Assembly: GCF_018069565.1 (NCBI RefSeq)
Contig: NZ_JAGPNL010000010.1
Coordinates: 124,001-188,000 of the forward strand
DNA length: 64,000 nt
Direction of reading: 5' to 3'
Source of the DNA: Streptomyces tagetis
GTDB lineage: Bacteria; Actinomycetota; Actinomycetes; Streptomycetales; Streptomycetaceae
Shown here: piece by piece, positions 45,701-54,343 of the stretch
How positions within the stretch are numbered: position 1 is the first letter of the stretch
Layout of the letters: the number at the start of each line of letters is the position of its first letter
Made by a program: the position numbers and the translations under genes
The notes under the pieces: model-generated
Database searches by the model: none
What the model was told of the DNA's origin: nothing
Seen by the model: only the letters and a program-made list of their open reading frames with translations

Positions 45701-46609
45701 GTGGTGCTGATGGTGTCGGAAGAGGTACGGGAGACGGTCGACGCACACCGTCCCGTGGTGGCCCTGGAGTCCACGATCATCGCGCACGGACTGCCGCGCC
45801 CGCGCAATCTCGCGGTCGCGCGCGAGCTGGAGGAGACGGTACGGCGGGAGGGCGCCGTACCGGCGACGATCGCCGTACTGGACGGCAGACCGCATGTGGG
45901 GCTCGATCCGGCACAACTGGAGCGGATCGCGTACGAGGACGGCATCCGCAAGCTGGGCCACCGCGATCTGCCCCTGGCGGTGGCCGCCGGGGACAGCGGC
46001 GCGACCACGGTCTCGGCGACCGCCCTGCTGGCGGCCCGCGCGGGCGTGCGGGTGTTCGCGACCGGCGGACTCGGCGGGGTGCACCGGCAGTGGACCGTGA
46101 CGCAGGACGAGTCGGCCGACCTCGGCCTGCTGGCGCGCACCCGCGTCACGGTGGTGTGCGCCGGTGTGAAGTCGATCCTGGACGTGGCGGCGACGCTCCA
46201 ACGGCTGGAGACGCTGGGCGTCGCGGTGGCGGGGTACGGCACGGACCGCTTCCCCGGCTTCTACCTGTCCGACTCGGGACATCCGGTCGACTGGACGCTG
46301 GACACCCCGGAGCAGGTGGCCGAGGTCATGCGGGCGCAGGACGCGCTGGGCGGTGCGCGGTCGGCGCTGGTCGTCGCCAACCCGGTCCCCGAGGCGGAGC
46401 AGCTCGATCCGGACCTCCACGCGCGCGTGCTCGCCGACGCGCTGCGGGCGTGCGAACGGGAGGGTGTCACCGGCCAGGCGGTCACGCCCTTCCTCCTCGC
46501 CCATCTGGTGCGCCACACCGACGGTGCCTCGCTGAGCGCGAACCTGGCCGCCGTGCGGGGCAACGTGCGGCTGGCGGGGCGTGTCGCGGCGGCCTGGGCC
46601 GGGCCGTGA
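45701..46609 (+). CDS. psuG: Pseudouridine-5'-phosphate glycosidase
   Basis: PsuG breaks the C-C glycosidic bond of pseudouridine-5'-phosphate to give uracil and ribose-5-phosphate. The 302-residue protein shows PVVALESTIIAHGLPRPRNL, ATGGLGGVHRQW, the Lys in VVCAGVKSILD (Schiff-base region) and GYGTDRFPGFYLSDSG. GTG 45701 is 7 nt after AGGAGG. The next gene, a PfkB-type kinase, overlaps its stop by 4 nt, matching the usual psuK/psuG pairing in which the kinase makes the substrate. Confidence 0.93.
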   Translation: MVLMVSEEVRETVDAHRPVVALESTIIAHGLPRPRNLAVARELEETVRREGAVPATIAVLDGRPHVGLDPAQLERIAYEDGIRKLGHRDLPLAVAAGDSGATTVSATALLAARAGVRVFATGGLGGVHRQWTVTQDESADLGLLARTRVTVVCAGVKSILDVAATLQRLETLGVAVAGYGTDRFPGFYLSDSGHPVDWTLDTPEQVAEVMRAQDALGGARSALVVANPVPEAEQLDPDLHARVLADALRACEREGVTGQAVTPFLLAHLVRHTDGASLSANLAAVRGNVRLAGRVAAAWAGP

Positions 46610-47550
46610 CCGCCGGGCCGGGCGGGGCGCTGCTGGTCGTCGGGGACGTGATCACGGATGTCGTGGCCCGGCACCGGGGGCCGCTGGCCGTGGGCACGGA
46701 CACGGCCGCCTCGATCCTGCGGCTGCCCGGCGGCGCGGGCGCCAACGTGGCCTGCTGGGCGGCGTACTCCGGGCGCGGGGACGTACGGCTGCTGGGGCGG
46801 GTCGGCGCGGACGAGGCACGCCGGCACGCGCGGGAGCTGGAGGCGCACGGGGTGCGCCCCTTGCTGGCCGTCGACGCCGAGGCGCCGACGGGGACGGTGA
46901 TCTGCCTGGTCGACGCGGGGGCCGGGGCGGAGCGGACGTTCCTGGCGGACAGCGGGGCGTCGCTGCGGCTCGGCCCCGGCGACTGGTCGGAGGCGCTGCT
47001 CGACGGTGTGGCCCGGCTGCATCTGTCGGGGTACCTCCTGTTCTCCGCGTCGAGCCGTGCCCTGGTGGCGGACGCTCTGGCCGGGGCGCACGCGCGCGGG
47101 GTGCCGGTCAGTCTCGATCCGGCGTCGGCGGGCTTCCTCACGGAGCTGGGTTCCGACCGCTTTCTGAGCCTGGTGGGGGCGGTGGACGTCCTGCTGCCCA
47201 GCGATGGCGAGGCGTGCCTGCTCACCGGCCGGTCCGACGCGGCCGAGGCGGCGGCCGAGCTGAGCCGGCACGTTCCGCTGGTCGTGGTCACGCGGGGTGC
47301 CCAGGGGGCGCTGGTGGCCCGCTCCGGCGCGGTGTGCGCGCGGGTGCCCGCCGTTCCCGCCGTCGCCCGGGACAGCACGGGCGCGGGTGACGCCTTCACG
47401 GGGGCGTTCCTCGCCGCGCTGCTCGCTGGGGCGGGGGCCGAGGAGGCTGCGGCGGAGGGCTGCCGGGCAGGGGCGCTGGCCGTCGCCCGGGTGGGCGGAC
47501 GGCCCCCTGCGGGAGGGGAGCGCCGGGAGACCGTGGGGACGGCGGAGTGA
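46606..47550 (+). CDS. PfkB-family kinase, probable pseudouridine kinase
   Basis: This 314-residue ribokinase-fold protein has LLVVGDVITDVVARHRG, LPGGAGANVACWAAYSG and the catalytic DSTGAGDAFTGAFLAALL. GTG 46606 overlaps the psuG stop (GTGA), so the pair is translationally coupled. The expected role is ATP-dependent phosphorylation of pseudouridine to feed PsuG, making a two-step salvage route for tRNA/rRNA breakdown. I infer this role from the neighbour; the sequence alone says only sugar or nucleoside kinase. Confidence 0.85.
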   Translation: MTAGPGGALLVVGDVITDVVARHRGPLAVGTDTAASILRLPGGAGANVACWAAYSGRGDVRLLGRVGADEARRHARELEAHGVRPLLAVDAEAPTGTVICLVDAGAGAERTFLADSGASLRLGPGDWSEALLDGVARLHLSGYLLFSASSRALVADALAGAHARGVPVSLDPASAGFLTELGSDRFLSLVGAVDVLLPSDGEACLLTGRSDAAEAAAELSRHVPLVVVTRGAQGALVARSGAVCARVPAVPAVARDSTGAGDAFTGAFLAALLAGAGAEEAAAEGCRAGALAVARVGGRPPAGGERRETVGTAE

Positions 47551-47637
47551 GCGCCCGGGGCGGCCCGGGTGGTGGGGATGGGGAAGGCGGTCCCCCGGTG
47601 GCGTGGCGCTGCGGGCGGCTGGGGCCCGGGGCGCGCG

Positions 47638-47705
47638 GGCGGCGGGTAGCAGGCAGCGGGCGGCAGGCGGCAGGCAGGGCTTGCGGCAGGTGACAGGCGG
47701 TGGGC
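47638..47705 (+). repeat. Low-complexity GGCAGGC-type repeats
   Basis: Short GGCAGGC/GGCGGGC/GTAGCAG units repeat between the kinase gene and the convergent methyltransferase gene. There is no coding support. Confidence 0.5.
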
Positions 47706-47707
47706 CG

Positions 47708-48502
47708 CTACCCCTTCCGCCCCCAGGCGGAGATCATCGGGGCGGTCGCCAGGTCCATGGTGCCGGTGGCGACGTTGGCGAGGTGGCGGTCGATGTCCTC
47801 GTGGGTCGCCAGTCCCGCCGCGACGAGCTGATCGCGGATCTGCCGGACCGTGGCGCTCTCCAGGGCCGTGCAGGCGGGTGAGGTCACCGGGAAGTAGGCG
47901 TCGGCCTCCACCCCGAGCAGCCCGGCCTCCCGTAGCAGCCTCGGGAGCCGGCGGCCGTAGGCGAGGTCGGCGCCGCGCTCGGCGAGCAGGTGGCGAAAGC
48001 CGCGCCGCAGCCGGTTCGCCAGTTCCTCCGCGGGCCCGTGCTCGTCGGGGCAGAGCAGGGGCTGCAAGGAGGGGTCGGCATCCTCGACCAGCAGGTGCCC
48101 GCCGGGGCGCAGCGCCTGGATCATGGAGCGCAACGCCCGTTCGCGGTCGGGGACATGGACCAGGACGAGCCGGGCGTGCACCAGGTCGAAGCCGTCCTCC
48201 GGGAGGTCCTCCGCGCCCACGTCGTGCACCCGCACCTCGACGGGCGGCCGGCCGGCCGGGGCGACGTGCGTGGTGTCGATGTCGGTCGCCAGGACGCGGC
48301 CGGCCGGTCCCACCTTCGCGGCCAGCCAGGACACCACGGAGGTGCCTCCCGCACCGACTTCCCAGTAGCGCCGGTCCGGTCCGGCGCCGAGCGCTTCGAG
48401 GTGACGGAACGTGATGGGGTCGAAGAGGGTGGCGAAGGCGTCGAAGCGCTCCGCCGCCTCGGCCCGCCGGTTGTCGAGGAGGTACCCGTCGGCTCGCGTC
48501 AT
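47708..48502 (-). CDS. SAM-dependent methyltransferase (class I)
   Basis: This 264-residue enzyme has motif I WEVGAGGTSVVSWLAAKVGP, motif II acidic residue in VLATDIDTTHV, DLVHARLVLVHVPDRERAL and post-motif LRPGGHLLVEDAD. The organisation follows UbiE/Cfr-like small-molecule methyltransferases. ATG 48502 starts MTRADGYLLDNRRAEAAERF. It is convergent with the sugar-kinase gene and divergent from corA. The substrate is unknown. Confidence 0.85.
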   Translation of the reverse strand: MTRADGYLLDNRRAEAAERFDAFATLFDPITFRHLEALGAGPDRRYWEVGAGGTSVVSWLAAKVGPAGRVLATDIDTTHVAPAGRPPVEVRVHDVGAEDLPEDGFDLVHARLVLVHVPDRERALRSMIQALRPGGHLLVEDADPSLQPLLCPDEHGPAEELANRLRRGFRHLLAERGADLAYGRRLPRLLREAGLLGVEADAYFPVTSPACTALESATVRQIRDQLVAAGLATHEDIDRHLANVATGTMDLATAPMISAWGRKG

Positions 48503-48659
48503 GCGGGGATCATCCCAGTTACCGATGGTTCTCCACAGCCGGGAACCAAGCGGAATTCCCCCTTTCCACAGGCCCGGACGGGGATCGGGGCGACCTGGCA
48601 GACTGACGAGTCAGGCGCGGGAGGCACGGCGCGAGGGGACCCACGCAAGGAGTACGCGG

Positions 48660-49790
48660 ATGCCGATGGCCGGCAATGTACGGAGAGTCACGCAGCTCGG
48701 GCGGGTCAGGGGGCTGCGCGGGGTGGCACGGCTGACCCGTCGGCGTCCCCCCGTCGACCTGAGTCATCACGCCCGCTCGCCCCTCGGTTCCTCGGTGGTG
48801 GACTGCGTGGTCTACCGCGACGGGGTACGGGTCCACGACGGCGGCGGCGACCCCGCCGAGGCCGTGGAGCGGATGCGGCACAAGGGCTCCGGGTTCCTCT
48901 GGCTGGGCCTGCACGAGCCGACGGACGAGGAGTTCGCGGGCATCGCGGACTTGTTCCACCTGCATCCGCTGGCGGTCGAGGACGCGGTGGAGGCGCACCA
49001 GCGCCCGAAGGTGGAGCGGTACGGGGAGACGCTCTTCGCGGTGTTCAAGACGGTCCGCCACGTCGAGCGGGAGGAGTTCGCGGCGGGCGGGGAGGTGGTG
49101 AGCACCGGCGAGATCATGGTGTTCGCCGGCGAGGACTTCGTGGTCACGGTGCGGCACGGCCGGCACGGCTCGCTGGGACCGGTGCGTGAGCATCTGGAAT
49201 CCCAGCCCGCGCGGCTCGCGAAGGGGCCGTCCGCGGTGCTGCACGGGATCGCGGACCACGTGGTCGACGACATCCTGCACGTCATCGAGGAGCTGGAGGC
49301 GGACATCGAGCAGATCGAGGCGGAGGTCTTCGCGGAGAACGGGACCCGGGTCGAGCCGGGCAGGATCTATCCGCTCAAGCGGGAACTCCTGGAGCTGAGA
49401 CGGGCGGTGGTCCCGCTGGGGCACCCGCTGCACCTGCTGGCGGCGCGGCCCTACCCGGTGGTGGCGGCGGAGATACGGCCCTACTTCCGCGACGTGTCCG
49501 ACCACGTGTCGCGGGCCACCGAGCAGATATCCGCCTTCGACGATCTGCTCAACTCGATCCTCCAGGCACACCTCGCCCGGATCAGGGTCGCGCAGAACGA
49601 GGACCTGCGGAAGATCACCGCCTGGGCGGCGATCGTCGCGGTGCCCACCATGGTCTGCGGGGTGTACGGGATGAACTTCGACCCCATGCCGGAACTGCCC
49701 TGGCGGTACGGGTACGGCCTCGCCCTCGGCGTGATCGCCGCCGCCTGCCTGACACTGCACCGCGGCTTCAAGCGCAACGGCTGGCTCTGA
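48660..49790 (+). CDS. corA: Magnesium and cobalt transport protein CorA
   Basis: CorA is a pentameric Mg2+ channel of the cell membrane. The 376-residue protein has a long alpha/beta cytoplasmic domain, a long helix (DDILHVIEELEADIEQIE onwards) and two C-terminal helices with the signature YGMNFDPMPEL between them and the basic KRNGWL end. ATG 48660 lies 7 nt after AAGGAG. A Mn2+ or Zn2+ transport role cannot be excluded from the sequence. Confidence 0.92.
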   Translation: MPMAGNVRRVTQLGRVRGLRGVARLTRRRPPVDLSHHARSPLGSSVVDCVVYRDGVRVHDGGGDPAEAVERMRHKGSGFLWLGLHEPTDEEFAGIADLFHLHPLAVEDAVEAHQRPKVERYGETLFAVFKTVRHVEREEFAAGGEVVSTGEIMVFAGEDFVVTVRHGRHGSLGPVREHLESQPARLAKGPSAVLHGIADHVVDDILHVIEELEADIEQIEAEVFAENGTRVEPGRIYPLKRELLELRRAVVPLGHPLHLLAARPYPVVAAEIRPYFRDVSDHVSRATEQISAFDDLLNSILQAHLARIRVAQNEDLRKITAWAAIVAVPTMVCGVYGMNFDPMPELPWRYGYGLALGVIAAACLTLHRGFKRNGWL

Positions 49791-49956
49791 CCGGCCGACG
49801 GGTCCGCCCACACCGGGCACCTCACCGACGGGACCGCCTCGCTCCCCCGGCCCCGCCACCGTGCCGCCGGACCCGTCCCGTGGGCGCCGCGCTGCCGGGT
49901 CCGTACCGCGGGAACCGCCGGGCCCGGCGCCGCCTCAGGGCCGGGCAGGGCATGGC

Positions 49957-50589
49957 TCAGCCGTTCCACGCCGGACGGCGGGGGTCGTCGGCGCGCACCA
50001 GGACGTCGGCGGTGCCGGAGGGGTCGGCCTCCCGTTCGTAGCGTTCGAAGGCGGGCAGGGTCCAGTGTTCGCCGTCGGGCGTGCGGCGGCGCAGGGCGGC
50101 CGGGGTGAGGAGGAGATGCACGCTCAGGTCGAAGGGGAACCAGTGACGCAGCAGGAGGGGACCGTGCAGCAGCAGAACGCCTCCCGGCGGGAGGTGGGTG
50201 TAGGGGCTCCGGGTGGCGCGGTCGGTGACCGGGTCCCACAGGTCCGGCAGCACCCGCCCGCTCTCGCCCGGCTGGAGGGGATCGAAGACCTCGCGCCACA
50301 GGGCGCCGGTGTCGTACCAGCCGTCGTAGTAGGCGTCGACGTCCTGGTGGCCGTACTCCAGGCGGACCGAGGCGGGGCGCAGGAAGCCGTCCGCGCCGAC
50401 GACGAGGCTGGGGCGTCCGCGCAGCCGCAGCGCCTCGGCGACCCGTTCGGCGAGGTCGCCGGGGCGGGCGGCGGGGGCGCCGTCGACGGCGACGCGGCGC
50501 CAGGGGGCGGCGTCGGCCGGCTCCAGGTCGAGCAGCCTGTCGGCGAGGCGGTCGCCGAGCCGGTCCCAGGTGATCGCTTCCAGTCGCAC
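49957..50589 (-). CDS. Uridine kinase-like protein with degenerate P-loop
   Basis: This 210-residue protein aligns by pattern with actinobacterial uridine kinases: RRVAVDGAPAARPGDLAERV, then GFLRPASVRLEYGHQDVDAYYDGWYDTGALWRE in two blocks, and VLLLHGPLLLRHWFPFDLSV. Residues 36-45 occupy the Walker A position but read DGAPAARPGD, lacking the usual GxxGxGKS/T lysine and hydroxyl. It may be inactive, or use another nucleotide site. GTG 50589 was chosen as the last start before conserved sequence; the frame stays open for 225 more codons into a repeat region. CATCAT 6 nt upstream could be a weak -10. Confidence 0.75.
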   Translation of the reverse strand: MRLEAITWDRLGDRLADRLLDLEPADAAPWRRVAVDGAPAARPGDLAERVAEALRLRGRPSLVVGADGFLRPASVRLEYGHQDVDAYYDGWYDTGALWREVFDPLQPGESGRVLPDLWDPVTDRATRSPYTHLPPGGVLLLHGPLLLRHWFPFDLSVHLLLTPAALRRRTPDGEHWTLPAFERYEREADPSGTADVLVRADDPRRPAWNG

Positions 50590-50817
50590 AGGCCCATGAT
50601 GCGCCGTCCCCCGGACCGGCTGCCCGGAGGGCCGCGCACGGTCGCCCGCCGTCGCCGGGGCGTGCCGTTCATCCGGGGTCCGGCGCGGACCGGCCGGGCG
50701 GCCGACGGACGCCCTGATCCGTGCCGGTCGGGCGACCACCACCATGAGGCGCCCCCGAGTGCCGACGGTGGGAGACCCGCGAGGGCCGATGGCGGCGGAC
50801 CCACGGATGCCAAGGGC
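50590..50817. other. Intergenic DNA upstream of the uridine-kinase-like gene
   Basis: This is GC-rich DNA with divergent promoter space. I see no supported gene. It leads into the 48-bp repeat array. Confidence 0.4.
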
Positions 50818-50961
50818 GGCAGGCCCACGGGCACCGAGGGAGCCGGGTCCGCGAGGGCCGGTGCCGGCAGGCGCACGGGCGCCAAGCGAGCCGAGCCCCC
50901 GAGAGCCGGTGCCGGCGGGCCCACGGGCGCCGAGGGAGCCGCGGTCGCGAGGGCCCGTGGT
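50818..50961 (+). repeat. Three tandem 48-bp repeats
   Basis: Units begin at 50818, 50866 and 50914, each opening GGC-GGC-CAC-GGGC-like (GGCAGGCCCACGGGCACCGA) and ending CCGGTGCC or a variant; a partial unit precedes at about 50791. The array is open in the gltD frame (a 16-residue PRAPxEPxPRxPVPA repeat) and in the kinase frame on the other strand, but neither reading has start support. A TATCGT at 51042-51047 may be the gltD -10. Confidence 0.8.
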
Positions 50962-51109
50962 CGGGTATTCGTGCCGCTGTCCTGCGGCGATGCGGCCGGG
51001 ACGGCCCCGTCCCGCGTCCTGCGGGCCGGGCCGGACGGACGTATCGTGGCCGCAGGAGCGCCGCACGCCGACGCACGGCCTGCCATCCGCGCACGCAAGG
51101 GAGACGGCC

Positions 51110-52600
51110 ATGGCCGATCCCCAGGGATTCATGAGCACCCCCCGCGAGGAGTGGCCCCGCAGACCTCCCGGGGAGCGCGTCCGGGACTGGCACGAAGTGT
51201 ACGTACCGGGTGCGCTGCTGCCCCTCGTCGGCCGGCAGGCCGGCCGCTGCATGGACTGTGGCATCCCCTTCTGTCACGACGCCTGCCCGCTGGGCAACCT
51301 GATCCCGGAATGGAACGTCCTGGTCGCCCGGGGCGACTGGCGGGCGGCGAGCGAGCGGCTGCACGCGACGAACAACTTCCCGGAGTTCACGGGCCGGTTG
51401 TGTCCGGCACCCTGCGAGACGGGGTGTGTGCTGGCCATCAACCAGCCGGCGGTCACCATCAAGAACGTCGAGTGCGCGATCGCCGACAAGGCGTGGGAGG
51501 AGGGCTTCCTGCCCCCGCGTCCGCCGGACCGGCTCACCGGTCAGAGGGTGGCGGTGATCGGCTCGGGTCCCGCCGGGCTGGCGGCGGCCCAGCAGCTCAC
51601 CCGGGCCGGGCACACGGTCGTCGTCTACGAGCGGGCGGACCGGCTCGGCGGCCTGATGCGGTACGGGATACCCGCGTTCAAGATGGAGAAGCACCAACTG
51701 GACCGGCGCATCGGCCAGATGCGGGACGAGGGCACCGTGTTCCGTACGTCGACGGAGATCGGGCGGGACGTCGACGCCGCCGGGCTGCGGGCTTGCAACG
51801 ACGCGGTGCTGATCGCCACCGGCGCCGCCGCCTGGCGGGAACTGGACGTGCCGGGGCGGGAGTTGGCCGGGGTCCACCAGGCGATGGAGTACCTGCCGCT
51901 GGCCAACCGGGTGTGCGAGGGCGACCTGGATGTGTCCCCGCTGTCGGCGGCCGGGAAGCACGTGGTGATCGTCGGCGGTGGTGACACGGGCGCGGACTGC
52001 CTCGGCACGGTGGTGCGCGAGGGGCCCGCCTCCGTGACCCAACTGGACATCTACGGACGGCCGGGCGCCTACCGCGACCAGGGGGCCGAGCCGTGGCCGA
52101 CGTATCCGAAGGTGTACCGGCTCTCGGTCGCGCACGAGGAGGCGGAGCACCTGCGGTCGGCTCCGGAGGCGGACGCGGACGCGCGTCTGTTCGCGGCGTC
52201 GGCACTGCGTCTCACCGGGGATGCCCGGGGGCACGTGCGGGAGATACGGCTGGTGGGGGTGGACGCGGCACGGCGTCCGGTGCCGGGGACCGAGCGGACG
52301 CTCCCCGCCGATCTGGTGCTGCTCGCGCTGGGCTTCTCGGGGCCGGACCGCGGCGACGGCTTGATCGACCGGCTGGGGCCGGCGCTGGACCCGCGCGGGA
52401 CGATCGCCCGCGACGAGGACTTCGAGACCAACGTCCCCGGCGTGTTCGCCGCCGGGGACGCCGCTCGCGGGCAGTCGCTCATCGTGTGGGCGATCGCCGA
52501 GGGACGGGCGGTGGCGGCGGCCGTCGACCGCCGTCTGACGGGCGGGGACTCGCGGCTGCCGGCACCCATCGGCCCCTCGGACCGTCCGATGACGGCCTGA
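51110..52600 (+). CDS. gltD: Glutamate synthase small-subunit-like NAD(P)H oxidoreductase
   Basis: GltD-type flavoproteins pass electrons from NADPH through FAD and two 4Fe-4S clusters. The 496-residue protein has the N-terminal cysteine cluster CMDCGIPFCHDACPLGNL and CPAPCETGC, the FAD-binding GSGPAGLAAAQQLTRAGH, MRYGIPAFKMEK and the NADPH-binding VGGGDTGADCLGT, closing with GVFAAGDAARGQSLIVWAI. ATG 51110 follows AAGGGAG. No gltB is next door, so it may serve another gltB copy or act alone, as related oxidoreductases do. The open frame upstream is repeat DNA. Confidence 0.88.
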   Translation: MADPQGFMSTPREEWPRRPPGERVRDWHEVYVPGALLPLVGRQAGRCMDCGIPFCHDACPLGNLIPEWNVLVARGDWRAASERLHATNNFPEFTGRLCPAPCETGCVLAINQPAVTIKNVECAIADKAWEEGFLPPRPPDRLTGQRVAVIGSGPAGLAAAQQLTRAGHTVVVYERADRLGGLMRYGIPAFKMEKHQLDRRIGQMRDEGTVFRTSTEIGRDVDAAGLRACNDAVLIATGAAAWRELDVPGRELAGVHQAMEYLPLANRVCEGDLDVSPLSAAGKHVVIVGGGDTGADCLGTVVREGPASVTQLDIYGRPGAYRDQGAEPWPTYPKVYRLSVAHEEAEHLRSAPEADADARLFAASALRLTGDARGHVREIRLVGVDAARRPVPGTERTLPADLVLLALGFSGPDRGDGLIDRLGPALDPRGTIARDEDFETNVPGVFAAGDAARGQSLIVWAIAEGRAVAAAVDRRLTGGDSRLPAPIGPSDRPMTA

Positions 52601-52959
52601 GGCTTCCCCCGCTCCCCCTCCTCCGGCCCCACGCCCACCGGCCGCGCCCCGTCCCGGGCCGCCGCCGAGCGCCCCGCGCACCCCGACGTACGGGTCCGCG
52701 GCCGGGAAGGCCGGGTCCCGGCACGGCGGGGCGTCGGGGGGTCTGCGGAGGCCGGAGGGTCGGGGAACGGGCGGTGATCACCTCCCGGCGTTCCCCCGCC
52801 CTCCCGGTGAGGGAAGGCGGCGGAGCGACGGAACGGAACGGGGGGACGGGAGGGAAGCGGGTGGACCGGGACCGAAGGAGAAGGAGAGGGAGAAGGGACG
52901 GAAACGGTGTTACGTCAAGAAAAGCTGCTCAAAAAACAAGGCTTAACAGGGCGCGCGTT
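52601..52959. other. Convergent intergenic region with polypurine tract and A/T-rich patch
   Basis: Between gltD and the DUF397 gene the plus strand has an almost uninterrupted purine run (about 52810-52905: GGAACGGGGGGACGGGAGGG-type sequence) and then the A-rich patch 52910-52950, unusual in this DNA. No ORF, hairpin or promoter is supported. Confidence 0.5.
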
Positions 52960-53235
52960 TCAGGAGAGCAGGAAATCCGCCTCTCCGGCCTTGGCTCCTT
53001 GGATGAACGCCGTCATCTCGGCGGAGGTGTAGATCAGCGCGGGTCCGTCGGGGTCGGTGGACTGCCGTACCGCGATGCGGCCGTCGGAGAGCTTCATCGC
53101 CTCCAGGCAGTTGCCTCCGTTCCCGCCGCTCCACGGCTTGTGCCAGCCCTCGCTTCCCAGCTCGCGTGCCGGCATGCCGTTGTATATCCGCTGACCGCGC
53201 GTCCTCGGGGAACGCTGGGTCGTGATCTGGTTCAT
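52960..53235 (-). CDS. DUF397 small protein of a whiJ-type locus
   Basis: This 91-residue protein belongs to the DUF397 family, found in many copies in streptomycetes next to XRE-DUF5753 regulators. The signature is WSGGNGGNCLEAM followed by AVRQSTDPDGPALIYTSAEM and FIQGAKAGEADFL. In the S. coelicolor whiJ cluster the small partner is thought to bind or modulate the regulator. ATG 53235 directly abuts the regulator stop (TGAATG), so the two are translationally coupled. Confidence 0.9.
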   Translation of the reverse strand: MNQITTQRSPRTRGQRIYNGMPARELGSEGWHKPWSGGNGGNCLEAMKLSDGRIAVRQSTDPDGPALIYTSAEMTAFIQGAKAGEADFLLS

Positions 53236-54096
53236 TCACAGCTCCTTGCGGAGATCCCGGAGGATCTCCTTCGTGCGATGTGCCGTGGCGGCCTGCGCCG
53301 CCATGCGGTCCATGACCTCGAGGTGAGTGGCCACCTCGGCGCGCGCGTCCAGGTAGACGGCGCCGGTCAGGTACTCGCTGTAGACCATGTCCGGGAGTTC
53401 CGGCACGGCGAATCGGAACAGCACGAAGGGCCCGTACGTGCCGGGGTGCGGCCCGTTGGCGAACGGGGCCACCTGAAGCGTCACGTTGGGCAGCTTCGTG
53501 GCGTCGAGCAGTTTGTCGATCTGGGCCCGCATCACCTCCGGGTCGCCGACCGGCCGGCGCAGCGCGGTCTCGTCCATGACGGCCCAGAGCCTGGGCGCGT
53601 CCTTGCGGGCCAGGAGTTCCTGACGCCGCATGCGCAGGTCGACGTGGCGCTCGATGTCCTCGGGCCGGGTCTGGCCTACGGCACCGGAGCGGAGCACCCC
53701 GCGCGCGTAGTCCTCGGTCTGGAGCAGGCCGGGGACGAAGTGGGGCTCGTAGGAGCGGATGAGGGCGGCGGCGCCCTCCAGGCTGACGTACATCGAGAAC
53801 CAGCCGGGGAGGATGTCGTGGAAGCGCTGCCACCACCCGGGCTTGTTGGCGTCCTCGGCCAGCCGGACGAAGGCGACGGCCTCGTCGTCGGCGACGCCGT
53901 ACGCCTTCAGCAGGAGCTGGAGGTACGGGATCTTGAGCGCGACCTCGGCCATCTCCATGCGGCGGACCGTCGCCGGGGCGACGTGCAGGATGCGGGCGGC
54001 CTCCTCGCGTTTGAGGCCCGCGCGTTCCCGCAGGTCCAGCAGGCGCCGGCCGAGGACGACCTGGCCGACCGTCGGCGCGGATCTGGGCTCGCTCAC
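53236..54096 (-). CDS. XRE-family regulator with DUF5753 (WhiJ-like)
   Basis: This 286-residue DNA-binding protein has an N-terminal HTH (VLGRRLLDLRERAGLKREEA, ATVRRMEMAEVALKIPYLQ) and a C-terminal DUF5753 domain with the conserved EPHFVPGLLQTEDYARGVL, MDETALRRPVGDPEVMRAQI and YLDARAEVA. This is the WhiJ/AbaA-type architecture that regulates development in Streptomyces. GTG 54096 is 9 nt after GGGAGG; the open frame runs 66 codons further without HTH-family sequence. It is divergent from the HATPase, and a palindrome lies between them. Confidence 0.92.
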   Translation of the reverse strand: MSEPRSAPTVGQVVLGRRLLDLRERAGLKREEAARILHVAPATVRRMEMAEVALKIPYLQLLLKAYGVADDEAVAFVRLAEDANKPGWWQRFHDILPGWFSMYVSLEGAAALIRSYEPHFVPGLLQTEDYARGVLRSGAVGQTRPEDIERHVDLRMRRQELLARKDAPRLWAVMDETALRRPVGDPEVMRAQIDKLLDATKLPNVTLQVAPFANGPHPGTYGPFVLFRFAVPELPDMVYSEYLTGAVYLDARAEVATHLEVMDRMAAQAATAHRTKEILRDLRKEL

Positions 54097-54312
54097 CCGC
54101 CCCACCTCCCGAAGAGTGCTGAAAGTCCTGTGATCACGGTTCGTGCGGGTCCGGCCGCGGTGTGCGGACAGCCCTGCGGCGCCATTCGAAGACCTTTTCG
54201 AATCTCCGGGTGGATGTTCGATGGTCTGAAGTGGCGCCGCTCGACGTGCTGTTGCGAGCAGTGTGCCATGTCCGTCCAGACCGTCACACAGCACTCTGCA
54301 ATTTTCAGAGTG

Positions 54313-54327
54313 ACACTTGCCAAGTGT
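54313..54327. promoter_or_regulatory. 15-bp palindrome ACACTTG-C-CAAGTGT
   Basis: A perfect 7-bp dyad with one central base lies in the divergent region between the WhiJ-like regulator and the HATPase gene. It is flanked by AGTGA and TCACG, giving a wider imperfect dyad. It is a likely operator for the locus or for a global developmental regulator. Confidence 0.5.
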
Positions 54328-54343
54328 TCACGGCGGGGCGATA

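Noticed and set aside
49957..51264. Uridine-kinase-like frame extended to 435 aa
   Set aside because: The extra 225 codons read mainly through the 48-bp repeat DNA, with no ribosome site or family sequence. The conserved part starts at 50589.
50744..52600. GltD extended by an N-terminal Pro/Arg repeat region
   Set aside because: ATG 51110 has a good AAGGGAG and matches the family start. The extension is the tandem-repeat array.
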